DNA of 10,316 nt. Source: QNZT01 sp964651755 (GTDB taxonomy: Bacteria > Campylobacterota > Campylobacteria > Campylobacterales > QNZT01). A model generated the notes under the pieces. It did not search any database, was not told where the DNA came from, and saw nothing but the letters and a program-made list of their open reading frames with translations. Position 1 is the stretch's first letter; each line of letters starts with the position of its first letter. Positions 1 to 8,496 of this stretch are shown in pieces. The position numbers and the translations under genes were made by a program. The stretch lies in the NCBI GenBank assembly GCA_964651755.1, contig CAZYZD010000080.1, positions 1-10,316 on the forward strand, in the 5' to 3' direction.

Positions 1-1402
1 GTATCATTGCACCAATTACATATGGATATGCTTCATGAGGATGTTTACCCTCTTCTTTGTATTTCTCTTCACCGAAGAAAACCATCATGATCAATCTGAA
101 ACTGTAGTATGCAGTCATACCCGCACCAATCCAAAGCATAAACCACAGAACATAGTGATGCTGTGAAAATGCTGTCTCAAGTATTTTATCTTTTGAAAAG
201 AATCCAGCAAAAGGCCATATACCGGCAAGTGCAAGTGAAGCAATAGTCATAATACCCATAGTCCATGGCATTACTTTACCAAGACCACCCATTTTATTGA
301 TATATCTTTCATCATCCATAGCATGCATAACATTACCTGCACCAAGGAAGAGTACAGATTTAAAAAATGCGTGTGTCATTAGATGGAACAATGCAATCCA
401 ATAAGCACCCAAACCAGCTGCAACAAACATATATCCAAGCTGTGAAAGAGTGGAGTATGCAATGATTCTTTTCATCTCAAGATTCACAAGTGCCATGGAA
501 GCTGCAAAAATCGCAACAAATGCACCCAGACATGCGATAAAATAACCAATATTAGGAATTAGTTCATATATTTCATGACTTCTGATCACCAAATAAACAC
601 CAGCTGTAACCATCGTTGCAGCATGGATCAATGCAGAAACAGGTGTAGGACCTTCCATCGCATTTGCAAGCCAGGTATGCAGTGGAAACTGAGCTGATTT
701 ACCCATCGCTCCTATAAAGAGAAAAATTCCGATAGCAGTGATAGTACCAGTACTAAGACTCCCAATATTTGCAAATACTGTTTCATACTCCAAAGAACCA
801 AGATTCCAGTAAATCAAAAAGATACCGATCAACATACCAAGGTCGGCAATTCTATTCATTACAAATGCTTCATTGGCTGCATATGATGGTGAAATTGCAG
901 GATTTACAGAAGTTGGTACATCTTTTTTGTGATACCAGAATCCAATCAGCAACCATGAACAGAGACCAACACCTTCCCAACCTATGAAAAGACCAAGAAA
1001 GTTATCACTCATTACAAGGATCATCATTGAAAAAACGAATGCTGAAAGATAAGAGAAATATCTGTTAAATCCTTTGTCATGATCCATATAACCGATTGAA
1101 TAAATATGTACCAGTGTAGAAACAGTCGTAACAGTTACCATCATGATAACAGAAACCTGATCCGCTACAAAACCAAAATCGATATTGAAGTTACCTGCAG
1201 CAATCCAATCCATCAATTTAACATGTATAACTGTATGTTCATCTACAAAACCCAGTAATTTGATCGATGCAAACCATGAAACAAACAATAAAAACGATGT
1301 TACTATTCCCGTTACCAAAGTCTTGGGTTTATCACCAAAGATCGCCGCAAAAAGTGAACCGACAAATGGTGCAAAAAGTGCTATATATACGTATTTATCC
1401 AT
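1..1402 (-). CDS. nuoL: NADH-quinone oxidoreductase subunit L, C-terminus beyond window
   Basis: This is the distal antiporter-like proton-pumping subunit of complex I, in the cytoplasmic membrane. About 467 codons are visible and the reading frame stays open to the left edge. The last 130-180 residues of a typical NuoL, including the lateral helix, are therefore missing. Seen from the second Met: GWEGVGL with the TM5 Glu at residue 143, GKSAQFPLHTW with the pumping Lys at 235, then AMEGPTPVSALIHAATMVTAG, THAFFKS near 343-349 and GFFSKDKIL with the distal-channel Lys near 404. These match the family's key charged residues. The Glu-to-Lys spacing is about 7 residues longer than in E. coli, because of a longer loop after GFWYHKK. 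Two adjacent ATGs (1405 and 1402) are possible starts. AAAGGA lies 7 nt before the second, which is preferred. It follows nuoK directly and is probably translationally coupled to it. Confidence 0.97.
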   Translation of the reverse strand, partial: MDKYVYIALFAPFVGSLFAAIFGDKPKTLVTGIVTSFLLFVSWFASIKLLGFVDEHTVIHVKLMDWIAAGNFNIDFGFVADQVSVIMMVTVTTVSTLVHIYSIGYMDHDKGFNRYFSYLSAFVFSMMILVMSDNFLGLFIGWEGVGLCSWLLIGFWYHKKDVPTSVNPAISPSYAANEAFVMNRIADLGMLIGIFLIYWNLGSLEYETVFANIGSLSTGTITAIGIFLFIGAMGKSAQFPLHTWLANAMEGPTPVSALIHAATMVTAGVYLVIRSHEIYELIPNIGYFIACLGAFVAIFAASMALVNLEMKRIIAYSTLSQLGYMFVAAGLGAYWIALFHLMTHAFFKSVLFLGAGNVMHAMDDERYINKMGGLGKVMPWTMGIMTIASLALAGIWPFAGFFSKDKILETAFSQHHYVLWFMLWIGAGMTAYYSFRLIMMVFFGEEKYKEEGKHPHEAYPYVIGAMI

Positions 1403-1406
1403 CATA

Positions 1407-1709
1407 TTATCCTTTCATCTCTTGCATTGACTCAAGATCAATTGTACCGGTTCTCTTATACCAAAGAACCAAAAGTCCCAGTCCTACTGCAACTTCACTT
1501 GCCGCAACGGCGATGATAAAGAATGCAACCATTTGACCAGTCAAATCTCCATAAAACTTAGCTACCGCAGCAAAGCCGATATTAACGGCATTGAGCATAA
1601 TCTCCGTGGAGAAGAACAGCAACAGTAAGTTTTTTCTTCTTATAACACCTGCCAATCCTATAGCAAACAGAATTGCAGAAAGTACAAGATAGTGCGTTAG
1701 GGTTATCAT
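1407..1709 (-). CDS. nuoK: NADH-quinone oxidoreductase subunit K
   Basis: This small membrane subunit of complex I is 100 aa, the usual family length. It has three hydrophobic segments, at roughly residues 4-22, 28-50 and 60-83. The two conserved membrane Glu residues of the proton path are present: Glu36 in FFSTEIMLNAVN and Glu72 in AVAASEVAVGL. The start ATG overlaps the nuoJ stop in ATGA, and AAGGA lies 7 nt upstream, so translation is probably coupled to nuoJ. Nothing is unusual about it. Confidence 0.98.
   Translation of the reverse strand: MITLTHYLVLSAILFAIGLAGVIRRKNLLLLFFSTEIMLNAVNIGFAAVAKFYGDLTGQMVAFFIIAVAASEVAVGLGLLVLWYKRTGTIDLESMQEMKG
1410..1415 (-). promoter_or_regulatory. Shine-Dalgarno site of nuoL
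   Basis: AAAGGA on the minus strand lies inside the last codons of nuoK, just before its TAA. It sits 4 nt from the ATG ending at 1405 and 7 nt from the ATG ending at 1402. The usual spacing of 5-9 nt favours the second ATG. Confidence 0.6.
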
Positions 1710-2284
1710 TTTGCATCCTTTATATGAAACTCTTCTTTTTCTATCTTTTCTTCAACAGTGGTTGTTAAACTAATATCCATTTTTTTACTTACAAGAATAA
1801 TTCCTGCAATCATTGCAACCAGAAGCATTACCGCTGCCAGTTCAAACTGTACAAGATATTTTGTAAATAAGAAAATACCCACTGCCTGAGGATTATTTGC
1901 GCCAATTACTTTATAATCACTTACCGATGCATCTACCGTAATAAGATCTGATACAAACGGCGCCCCAACAATCACAATCAAAAGTATTACTGCTGCAATC
2001 CAGAGTGTATTGACAATTTTATCCTCTTTGATATTCTCTTTTACATCTTTCGTTGTATCAAAGAACATCATACCAAATGCATACAATGCCATTACAGCAC
2101 CGGTATATACAATAATCTGCACTGCACCCAGAAAATCTGCATCCAGCATAAAGAAAAATCCAGATATGGCAATCATACCACCCGCCAGTGCACTCATCGC
2201 ATAGAGTGCATTTTTACTAAACACAACAACGGCGAACATACCGATTGTTATAACCGAAAAAAGATAAAACGCTATCGCTTCCAT
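1706..2284 (-). CDS. nuoJ: NADH-quinone oxidoreductase subunit J
   Basis: This membrane subunit of complex I is 192 aa from the chosen ATG and has about five hydrophobic segments. The family motif VQIIVYTGAVMALYAFGMM is at about residues 55-73; it is the TM3 region with the pi-bulge linked to coupling. A second conserved stretch, FTKYLVQFELAAVMLLVAMI, is at 140-159. The C-terminus is a charged cytoplasmic tail rich in Glu and Lys. A GTG immediately before the ATG (ending at 2287) is also in frame. The AAGGG at 2291-2295 is 6 nt from the ATG but only 3 nt from the GTG, so the ATG is preferred. The stop overlaps the nuoK start in ATGA. Confidence 0.96.
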   Translation of the reverse strand: MEAIAFYLFSVITIGMFAVVVFSKNALYAMSALAGGMIAISGFFFMLDADFLGAVQIIVYTGAVMALYAFGMMFFDTTKDVKENIKEDKIVNTLWIAAVILLIVIVGAPFVSDLITVDASVSDYKVIGANNPQAVGIFLFTKYLVQFELAAVMLLVAMIAGIILVSKKMDISLTTTVEEKIEKEEFHIKDAK

Positions 2285-2290
2285 CACAAT

Positions 2291-2295
2291 CCCTT
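2291..2295 (-). promoter_or_regulatory. Shine-Dalgarno site deciding the nuoJ start
   Basis: AAGGG on the minus strand overlaps the TAA stop of nuoI. Its 6-nt spacing to the ATG ending at 2284 is normal. Its 3-nt spacing to the in-frame GTG ending at 2287 is too short. This favours the ATG start. Confidence 0.6.
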
Positions 2296-2911
2296 AATAC
2301 GCTAACGGCGTTTTTTTAACATTATTATCTGCATTTGGCGTTACTGACCCAAATCCAGGATATGGCTTTTGTTTACCGGCTTTAAAAATATCCATTGGTG
2401 TTACAAGATCCGGTAAAGTTGCAAAATGTGCTCTCTGCTCACTGACATGCTCATAATCCTGACCATGTGTGATCGCTAGTTCAGGACAAACTTCCGCACA
2501 GTAACCACAGTAAATACAACGACCAAGATTGATAGAGTAGCCTCTGACTACTTTGCGCCCTTTGCTGCCATATTTGGTATCAATCTGAATACAGTTTGCA
2601 ATACAGATCTTTTCACACAAACCACATCCGATACACGCCTGATTACCACTCTCCACCAATCTTTTAATCTGGTGCAATGCACGGTATCTAGGGCTGATCG
2701 GCAATTTCTCCAGCGGATATTTGATAGTATGTATATCAAACTTGACCATTTCACGAAAAACGATCCAAAGTCCGACAAACAACTCTCCATTTAACGTTCT
2801 TTTGACAACACGTTTAAATTTATCCTGCCATCTTACCGGCGGCTTTTCCAGATCCAGATAAAAATAGTCATCTGAAACATTTCGGTTATTATATTGTGTA
2901 AAATCTATCAT
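2294..2911 (-). CDS. nuoI: NADH-quinone oxidoreductase subunit I (2x[4Fe-4S])
   Basis: This peripheral-arm subunit carries clusters N6a and N6b, which pass electrons from NuoG towards N2 and the quinone site. It is 205 aa, somewhat longer than E. coli NuoI (180 aa), with extra sequence at both ends. Two ferredoxin motifs are visible: Cys93, 96, 99 and 103 in CIGCGLCEKIC, and Cys132, 135, 138 and 142 in CIYCGYCAEVCP. The usual Pro after the fourth Cys of the first motif is Ile here, but all eight ligands are present. The N-terminal amphipathic part (GLWIVFREM) is the membrane-contacting helix typical of the family. A strong AGGAG site 6 nt upstream overlaps the nuoH stop. Confidence 0.98.
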   Translation of the reverse strand: MIDFTQYNNRNVSDDYFYLDLEKPPVRWQDKFKRVVKRTLNGELFVGLWIVFREMVKFDIHTIKYPLEKLPISPRYRALHQIKRLVESGNQACIGCGLCEKICIANCIQIDTKYGSKGRKVVRGYSINLGRCIYCGYCAEVCPELAITHGQDYEHVSEQRAHFATLPDLVTPMDIFKAGKQKPYPGFGSVTPNADNNVKKTPLAY

Positions 2912-2917
2912 TTCCCT

Positions 2918-2922
2918 CTCCT
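2918..2922 (-). promoter_or_regulatory. Shine-Dalgarno site of nuoI
   Basis: A perfect AGGAG lies 6 nt before the nuoI ATG. It overlaps the TAG stop codon of nuoH, so ribosomes ending nuoH are placed at the nuoI start. Confidence 0.7.
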
Positions 2923-3916
2923 AAATCAGCACAATGCCGGTGATTAAAATATTTACAACTGCCAATGGCATAAGTACTTTCCAGCAAAGCCACATAAGCT
3001 GATCCGGTCTGATATGAGGCCATGCCGCTCTTACCCACAAAAATAAAAATATGAGAAAAGAAACTTTCATGATTATAGCAAGACCACCAGGAATAAATCC
3101 CATAGGATTGAAACCACCTAAAAATACTAAGCTTGCTATAAATGCCACTGTAAACATATTTGCATATTCACCGATGGCAAAAAGTCCCCAGCGCATACCA
3201 CTATACTCTGTAGCATAACCTGTAACGATTTCTGCTTCATGTTCCAAAAGATCAAATGGCGTTCTGTTTGTTTCTGCATAACCGGAAATCAGATAAAGTA
3301 AAAATGCTACAGGCTGTGCCCATACAATCCAGTGTCCGATTCCTCCCGCCTGATAATTATTGATATCGATCAATGAAAGCGAACCAACCATCATCAACGG
3401 CGCAATTAAAGATAATCCTGTTACAACTTCAAATGAAAGCATTTGAATTACAGTCCTTGCCGCCCCAAGAAGTGACCATTTATTGTGTGATGCCATACCA
3501 CCCAAAAGCGGCGCATACATACCAACTGCCATCACACCAACTACAAACAAAATACCAATATTGATGTCCGCAACAATCGGTCTGACAACATAATCTGTAA
3601 AAGGTAATTTAAATTCCGGCAAAAATGGTACAGCTGACATCGCGATAAACGCAGTTGCAGCAGCAAAGACCGGCGCTATTTTAAATATCGGTTTTACTGC
3701 ATTTTGCGGAACAATATCTTCTTTCGTAAAAAGTTTGATACCATCTGCCGCTACCTGCAGAATTCCATAAGGTCCGACATGTGTAGGTCCCAGCCTTCTT
3801 TGCATAAATGCAAGTACTTTTCTTTCAAAATATGTCGTTATACCTGCCAATGCTGAAAACACGGTAAGTATGACGATAACTTTGATGATCGTCTCTATAA
3901 TGTATGCACTCTCCAT
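2921..3916 (-). CDS. nuoH: NADH-quinone oxidoreductase subunit H
   Basis: This membrane subunit of complex I forms the quinone chamber and links the peripheral arm to the proton pumps. It is 331 aa, the normal length, with about eight hydrophobic segments. Signature stretches are ERKVLAFMQRRLGPTHVGPYG at about residues 31-51, LLGAARTVIQMLSFEV at 149-164, and the charged loop RTPFDLLEHEAEIVTGY followed by TEYSGM at 218-241. Near the C-terminus is RAAWPHIRPDQLMWLCWK. The Glu and Asp residues of the quinone-chamber loop are kept. The start is 2 nt after the nuoG copy 1 stop, with AGGAAGG inside the end of nuoG. Confidence 0.98.
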   Translation of the reverse strand: MESAYIIETIIKVIVILTVFSALAGITTYFERKVLAFMQRRLGPTHVGPYGILQVAADGIKLFTKEDIVPQNAVKPIFKIAPVFAAATAFIAMSAVPFLPEFKLPFTDYVVRPIVADINIGILFVVGVMAVGMYAPLLGGMASHNKWSLLGAARTVIQMLSFEVVTGLSLIAPLMMVGSLSLIDINNYQAGGIGHWIVWAQPVAFLLYLISGYAETNRTPFDLLEHEAEIVTGYATEYSGMRWGLFAIGEYANMFTVAFIASLVFLGGFNPMGFIPGGLAIIMKVSFLIFLFLWVRAAWPHIRPDQLMWLCWKVLMPLAVVNILITGIVLI

Positions 3917-3918
3917 CT

Positions 3919-6246
3919 TTACACCTTCCTTATTGTAGCTTTAGTAAATCTGCTGCCGTCAAACAGACTTTGCGTATCCAGCGCTTTATCAAAAGTCGGC
4001 AGATACGGGATATCTCCTGTAAGCTGTGAATCAATTTCTACAGTTGTTTCAATAGCCCCTTTATCACTTTTGACCTCTACTTTGTCACCTTCAGCCAAAC
4101 CGTTCGCCTCGGCATATTCAGCAGAGACATAAAGCTTTCCATCTGTTTTCAGTTGATGTGCTTTATTGGTAAACGGACTAAACTGGATAATAGGATTTGA
4201 GAGATAAACAATCTCTTTGTCAAGCAATTGCGCTTTTGCAAGTTTCTCTACTTTTGCTTCCTCTTTTACATCCATAGTTTTTACAACATACCCTCTTACT
4301 TCGTTACCACCATTGTCAAAGTAATTTGGTAAATCATCAAAACATTTTGCTTCATATCCTTTTTCTTCAGGTAATTCCAACGTATAATCTACTGTCAATT
4401 CTTTATCAAATCCCACAGCATTTGCAAGATCATTAAGGACATATCCACTGTATCCGAGTGCTGCATTGGTAGGAACTACACGCTTGTTTAAACTTGTAAA
4501 AGTACCTTCCTGCTGGTTAAGTGCCGGCATATCCAAATCTCCGTCGCCCAGTGCACTCAGTACAAAATCACCCTCTGCATTGTATCCAAGTACTGCACTT
4601 CCGACCTCTTTATCAAGATCACAAATAAGTGATACACCCAGTGTATTTGTTTTGGAAGGAATCACTACTACACTGATATTGGTATATTTATCAATCGCTC
4701 CTGCAAGTCTTGCAATATTTTCTGCTCTTGGATGCTGATAACAATCTTCACCAATTACAAGTGCAAAAGTATCTTTTTTGGCAAGCATTTTTGTCATTTT
4801 TGCCTCAAAATCTTCCGGCAATGCAATTGCATCTTTATCATATTTTGCAGCAATATCTGCAATCTCTTTTGGTAAGTCGTTATTTAATCCCTCTATTTTA
4901 GAAAAATAGTCAAGTATAAATGCCAGAATATGTTCTTCACTTCCAGGCTTATGAGAAATACTCATCATATTTTTTGCAAATCCCTCTACTACTTTATCTC
5001 CTGTCGGATGAAAATAGAGACCCGCACCTTTATTCATAGTTACGGCATTATTGATGGCATAGCCAACATTCGGTGCATCGTATCTTACCTGTGTTCCCAT
5101 GCTGATTACAAAATTTGATGCTTTTATTGTATTCAGGTCGCCACTGTAAAGTGTTTTTCCACTGGTACTGCTGAAGTTTTTCATAAACTGCTGATAGGCA
5201 TAAGCATCTTCATTTACAAGTTTTAATCCAAGTTTCTCTTTGAGATTTTGTAATATCAACGCTTCTTCGTTCGTGATATAAGAAGAAAAACGAATTGTGT
5301 CGGCTTTATTTGTCAAAAAGTCTACTGCTTTTTCAAATAGCGCTTTATCTTTACCAGCCACTTTATTTTCAAAATCGAAACCAAATCTCGCACCACCATG
5401 CAACGGTACATAATGTGCATCATTTGTCACTCTGAAAATTCTCTCTTCATAGTTTTTCATATCACCATGTTTGATATTGTAATAGAGCAAAGAACAATCA
5501 CTGCTATGAGGATTGGATGCTGGTACTTTTCTGAGTTCCCAGGCATTCGCACTATACTGGAAATCCGTACTGATCAATGCACCTACCGGACATACAGCGA
5601 TACACTCACCGCAATCCTGACAATCCAGGCTGTTATCTTCATTTACCGTACCGATAATAGACTTTTGCAGCTTGTTCCACATAGCATAAGCATCTTTAGG
5701 CATCGTCGCTTTCAACTCTTTGTTAACTGCTTCACCGCCTCTTGGTACAGTTTTAAGTACACTGTCACCGATCATATCTTTACATACCGTAATACACTTT
5801 TCACATACAATACAAAGAGAGGCATCATATTTCATAAGTCCCCAATCACGAATCGGTCTGTATGTATCCGGTATGGCATATTTTTGCTCTTTCACACCCA
5901 TATAAAGCGTATAATCCTGCAATTCACACTCACCACTCTGATCACAGACACCACACTCAAGAGGATGGTTTACATCATACACTTGCATGATAGATTCTCT
6001 CTCTTGTGCTATCTCATCACTGTCGGTGATAATATCCATGCCATCTTTAGCTTTGGCATTACAGGCATATACTCTTTTTCCATCAGCCTCAACGATACAA
6101 AGCCGGCAAGCCAGTGTCGGCGAACACCCTGTCTGATAACAGATTGCAGGTATAAACACATTTTCCCGTCTGGCGATATTTAAGATAAATTCACCCTCTT
6201 TTGCTTTGTAATCGACCCCATTAATTTTAACTGTTATTTCACTCAT
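3919..6246 (-). CDS. nuoG: NADH-quinone oxidoreductase subunit G, copy 1 (extra-cluster form)
   Basis: This 775-aa iron-sulfur subunit belongs to the peripheral arm of complex I. It has an N-terminal [2Fe-2S] domain with Cys36, 47, 50 and 62 (N1b). Next comes the His-ligated [4Fe-4S] motif with His94, Cys98, 101 and 107 (N5). A ferredoxin-like domain follows, with Cys145, 148, 151 and 155 and then Cys209, 212, 215 and 219. By analogy with [FeFe]-hydrogenase, Cys145/148/151/219 would hold N4 and Cys155/209/212/215 a further cluster that standard NuoG lacks. About 50 residues separate the two Cys groups. The N7 motif (CxxCxxxC...C) is missing. The remaining 500 residues are a degenerate molybdopterin-oxidoreductase fold with a C-terminal beta-barrel. 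The start overlaps the stop of copy 2 in ATGA, with GGTGAG upstream. It is clearly homologous to its upstream neighbour along its whole length. Confidence 0.95.
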   Translation of the reverse strand: MSEITVKINGVDYKAKEGEFILNIARRENVFIPAICYQTGCSPTLACRLCIVEADGKRVYACNAKAKDGMDIITDSDEIAQERESIMQVYDVNHPLECGVCDQSGECELQDYTLYMGVKEQKYAIPDTYRPIRDWGLMKYDASLCIVCEKCITVCKDMIGDSVLKTVPRGGEAVNKELKATMPKDAYAMWNKLQKSIIGTVNEDNSLDCQDCGECIAVCPVGALISTDFQYSANAWELRKVPASNPHSSDCSLLYYNIKHGDMKNYEERIFRVTNDAHYVPLHGGARFGFDFENKVAGKDKALFEKAVDFLTNKADTIRFSSYITNEEALILQNLKEKLGLKLVNEDAYAYQQFMKNFSSTSGKTLYSGDLNTIKASNFVISMGTQVRYDAPNVGYAINNAVTMNKGAGLYFHPTGDKVVEGFAKNMMSISHKPGSEEHILAFILDYFSKIEGLNNDLPKEIADIAAKYDKDAIALPEDFEAKMTKMLAKKDTFALVIGEDCYQHPRAENIARLAGAIDKYTNISVVVIPSKTNTLGVSLICDLDKEVGSAVLGYNAEGDFVLSALGDGDLDMPALNQQEGTFTSLNKRVVPTNAALGYSGYVLNDLANAVGFDKELTVDYTLELPEEKGYEAKCFDDLPNYFDNGGNEVRGYVVKTMDVKEEAKVEKLAKAQLLDKEIVYLSNPIIQFSPFTNKAHQLKTDGKLYVSAEYAEANGLAEGDKVEVKSDKGAIETTVEIDSQLTGDIPYLPTFDKALDTQSLFDGSRFTKATIRKV
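5948..5979. repeat. Conserved nuoG segment, copy A (pairs with 8173-8204)
   Basis: This 32-nt stretch matches 8173-8204 with one mismatch. It encodes the N5 ligand region (DVNHPL, then CGVC) in nuoG copy 1. The DNA identity most likely reflects strong protein conservation with shared codons between paralogues, or a short conversion tract. Confidence 0.6.
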
Positions 6247-8495
6247 TTGCTCACCTGTCTTATTTTTGCTTTGTTAAATCGATATTTTGAACCTATCTCT
6301 TGTCCGGCAAAACCGAGATCAAAAACCGGCATCAGTGCAATCGTCCCTTTCAAAGAGTCGTCTACTTTAAAACTTCTCTCTACTGTTTTACCAAGCAATT
6401 CTATCTCAATGTTGTCACCATCTTTGACTTTAGCCGCCACTGCAAACTGCGGTGATCCTATCAGCTCACTATCCTGAGGCAAATGACTGCACAGGTTGGT
6501 AAAGATATTTTTCTGACTATTTGGATTGCAGGTATAAATCACTGTCCCGTCATAACTTTCCAGTTCAGCAACTTCTGAAATCTCATCCGCTACACTAGTT
6601 TCGACTATTTGCAGCGCATAGCCTCTTACTTCTGTACCATCCTGGTCAAAGAAACACGGCAATTGATCAAACTCTTCTGCCTGATAACCCTTTTCAACAG
6701 GCAGTTTTGCAGTATAATCAATCGTATAACGTTGATTCAAGCCAAGGTTATTGGCAAGATCATTCAAACAAAATCCATCAAATCCCAAAGCGACATTGGT
6801 CGGTACAACAGTTTTATTCAATGTAGTAAAGGTACCTTCTTGCTGATTGATAGCAGGCATATTTACATCACCTGCATCTTTCAAAGCACTCAATACAAAA
6901 TCTCCACTATCATTGTAACCAATAGTATATTCACCGGCTTCATCATCAAGATCACAAATCAATGAGACACCAAGTGTATTGACAGAAGGAGGAATAATAA
7001 TCACATTAAAATCACTGTAACGTTCCAGCGCTCCCAGAATTTTTGCAATATTTTCAGCTTCAGGATGTGCGTAAAGATCAGAACCGACAATAAAACTATA
7101 CTCTTTTTTACGTCTTGTTCTTTTCAGCATTTTTTCTATCTCTTCTTCACCTACATTACTCTCTGCACTGATATATCCGTCATCCAGACCATTAAAGAAA
7201 GATTTTAACGCTGAAGGAATCTCCTCTTTTTCCAAAAATGCCTTGGCTACCAATGCCAGCACACTTTCCTCCGAGCCAGCTTCATATTTTACAAACTGAG
7301 TTACCAGTGTTTTGATAGAGTCATCTTCAAGAGGATGCATATAGATCACTTCTGCCGATCTCTTTTTAGATGCCTGGTTAACTTTAAATTTCAATCCCGG
7401 AATATCACTTGCGATACGTGTACCAAAAACAACAATATAGTCACTTTTCATAAGTTGATCTGCATCACCATTATAAAGGGCATTGCCACTCATACTTGAA
7501 AAAGCATTGATAAATTTTTGATAATTCCTGGCTTCTTCATTGATCAATTTATATCCATGAAGTTCTTTCAATTTCTGTAAAATCAAAGCTTCTTCATTGG
7601 TAATAATCGAAGTAAATTTTATGGTATCTGCCTTTTCAAAAGCTGCAATTGCTTTTTGCATATCTTCCTGATTATTACTGCCTCTGTTTTCAAAATCATA
7701 ACCATAACGGCAAACACCACTCATCGTATCAAACTCATATTCGTTTCTGACACGGTAAATCTCTTCTCTTTTCACTTCATAGTAAATAAAGTTTGCAAGA
7801 CTTGAATGTGCACAAGCAGCCGGTACTTTCGTCAGTTCCCATGAATTGGTAAAGTATTTAAAATCTCTGTCCGACAATGCACCCACGGGACATACCGCAG
7901 CACATTCACCCCAGTCAACATTTGGATTATCTTTTTTGGTATTGATAATAGTAGAGTTATATCCACCCGGTTTGATCTGCAACGCATCATCACCAATGAT
8001 TTCATTACAAACACGTACACATCTTTCACATAAAATACAAAGATAAGGGTCATAAGAGATATTACCCCAGTCTTCCAACTCTCTGTAATGTTCCTGTGCA
8101 GTAAAATTCTGCTGGTTTACATTAAACTCCATCGTTTTGTTCTGAAGATCGCATTCACCGGATTTGGGACAAACACCACACTGAAGAGGATGGTTTACAT
8201 CATAAAGCTTCATGATATTTTGTCTCTGCTCATAGAGCGATTTGGATTGTGTCGTTACTTTCAAACCTTCAACGACTCTTTCCTGACAACTTAAAACCGG
8301 ATCCTCCATACCGTCAATATCAACAACACACAAACGACATGATGCAATCGGTTTTAGTTTTGAAAGATAACACATCGTTGGAATATATACACCGTGGCGT
8401 CTTGCTACCTGAAGTATCGTTTCGTCTTTGTAGGCTGTAACTTTTTTGCCGTCAATCTCAAGATTGATCGTTGATACACTTTCTGTTTTTACCAT
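6243..8495 (-). CDS. nuoG: NADH-quinone oxidoreductase subunit G, copy 2
   Basis: This is a second NuoG-family protein of 750 aa, directly upstream of copy 1. It has the [2Fe-2S] Cys42, 53, 56 and 70 (N1b). N5 ligands are His102, Cys106, 109 and 115. N4 is likely Cys153, 156, 159 and 202. Cys163 and Cys198 remain from a second cluster whose other two Cys are absent (the segment reads NPNVDWGEC). For N7, only single Cys at 228 and 262 are left. The C-terminal half shares many blocks with copy 1, such as ITNEEALILQ, GVSLICDLD, INQQEGTFT and VVPTN, but the two are well diverged, so the duplication is old. The ATG lies 1 nt after the stop of the upstream flavoprotein gene with only a weak GGTGG-type site, which suggests coupled translation. 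Which copy fills the standard NuoG position cannot be told from sequence alone. Confidence 0.94.
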   Translation of the reverse strand: MVKTESVSTINLEIDGKKVTAYKDETILQVARRHGVYIPTMCYLSKLKPIASCRLCVVDIDGMEDPVLSCQERVVEGLKVTTQSKSLYEQRQNIMKLYDVNHPLQCGVCPKSGECDLQNKTMEFNVNQQNFTAQEHYRELEDWGNISYDPYLCILCERCVRVCNEIIGDDALQIKPGGYNSTIINTKKDNPNVDWGECAAVCPVGALSDRDFKYFTNSWELTKVPAACAHSSLANFIYYEVKREEIYRVRNEYEFDTMSGVCRYGYDFENRGSNNQEDMQKAIAAFEKADTIKFTSIITNEEALILQKLKELHGYKLINEEARNYQKFINAFSSMSGNALYNGDADQLMKSDYIVVFGTRIASDIPGLKFKVNQASKKRSAEVIYMHPLEDDSIKTLVTQFVKYEAGSEESVLALVAKAFLEKEEIPSALKSFFNGLDDGYISAESNVGEEEIEKMLKRTRRKKEYSFIVGSDLYAHPEAENIAKILGALERYSDFNVIIIPPSVNTLGVSLICDLDDEAGEYTIGYNDSGDFVLSALKDAGDVNMPAINQQEGTFTTLNKTVVPTNVALGFDGFCLNDLANNLGLNQRYTIDYTAKLPVEKGYQAEEFDQLPCFFDQDGTEVRGYALQIVETSVADEISEVAELESYDGTVIYTCNPNSQKNIFTNLCSHLPQDSELIGSPQFAVAAKVKDGDNIEIELLGKTVERSFKVDDSLKGTIALMPVFDLGFAGQEIGSKYRFNKAKIRQVSK
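8173..8204. repeat. Conserved nuoG segment, copy B (pairs with 5948-5979)
   Basis: This is the partner of the 32-nt near-identical stretch in nuoG copy 1. It encodes the same His/Cys N5 cluster region in copy 2. Both lie in the same orientation, about 2.2 kb apart. Confidence 0.6.
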
Positions 8496-8496
8496 A

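Noticed and set aside
1400..1405. A frameshift or gap between nuoK and nuoL
   Set aside because: Two adjacent in-frame ATGs follow the nuoK stop and the nuoL frame is open for 467 codons with all family motifs, so the junction is intact.
5398..6183. Long plus-strand open frame of 261 codons
   Set aside because: It lies wholly antisense to the Cys-rich N-terminal half of nuoG copy 1. Its protein is low-quality, with no recognisable domain, and it has no convincing start context.
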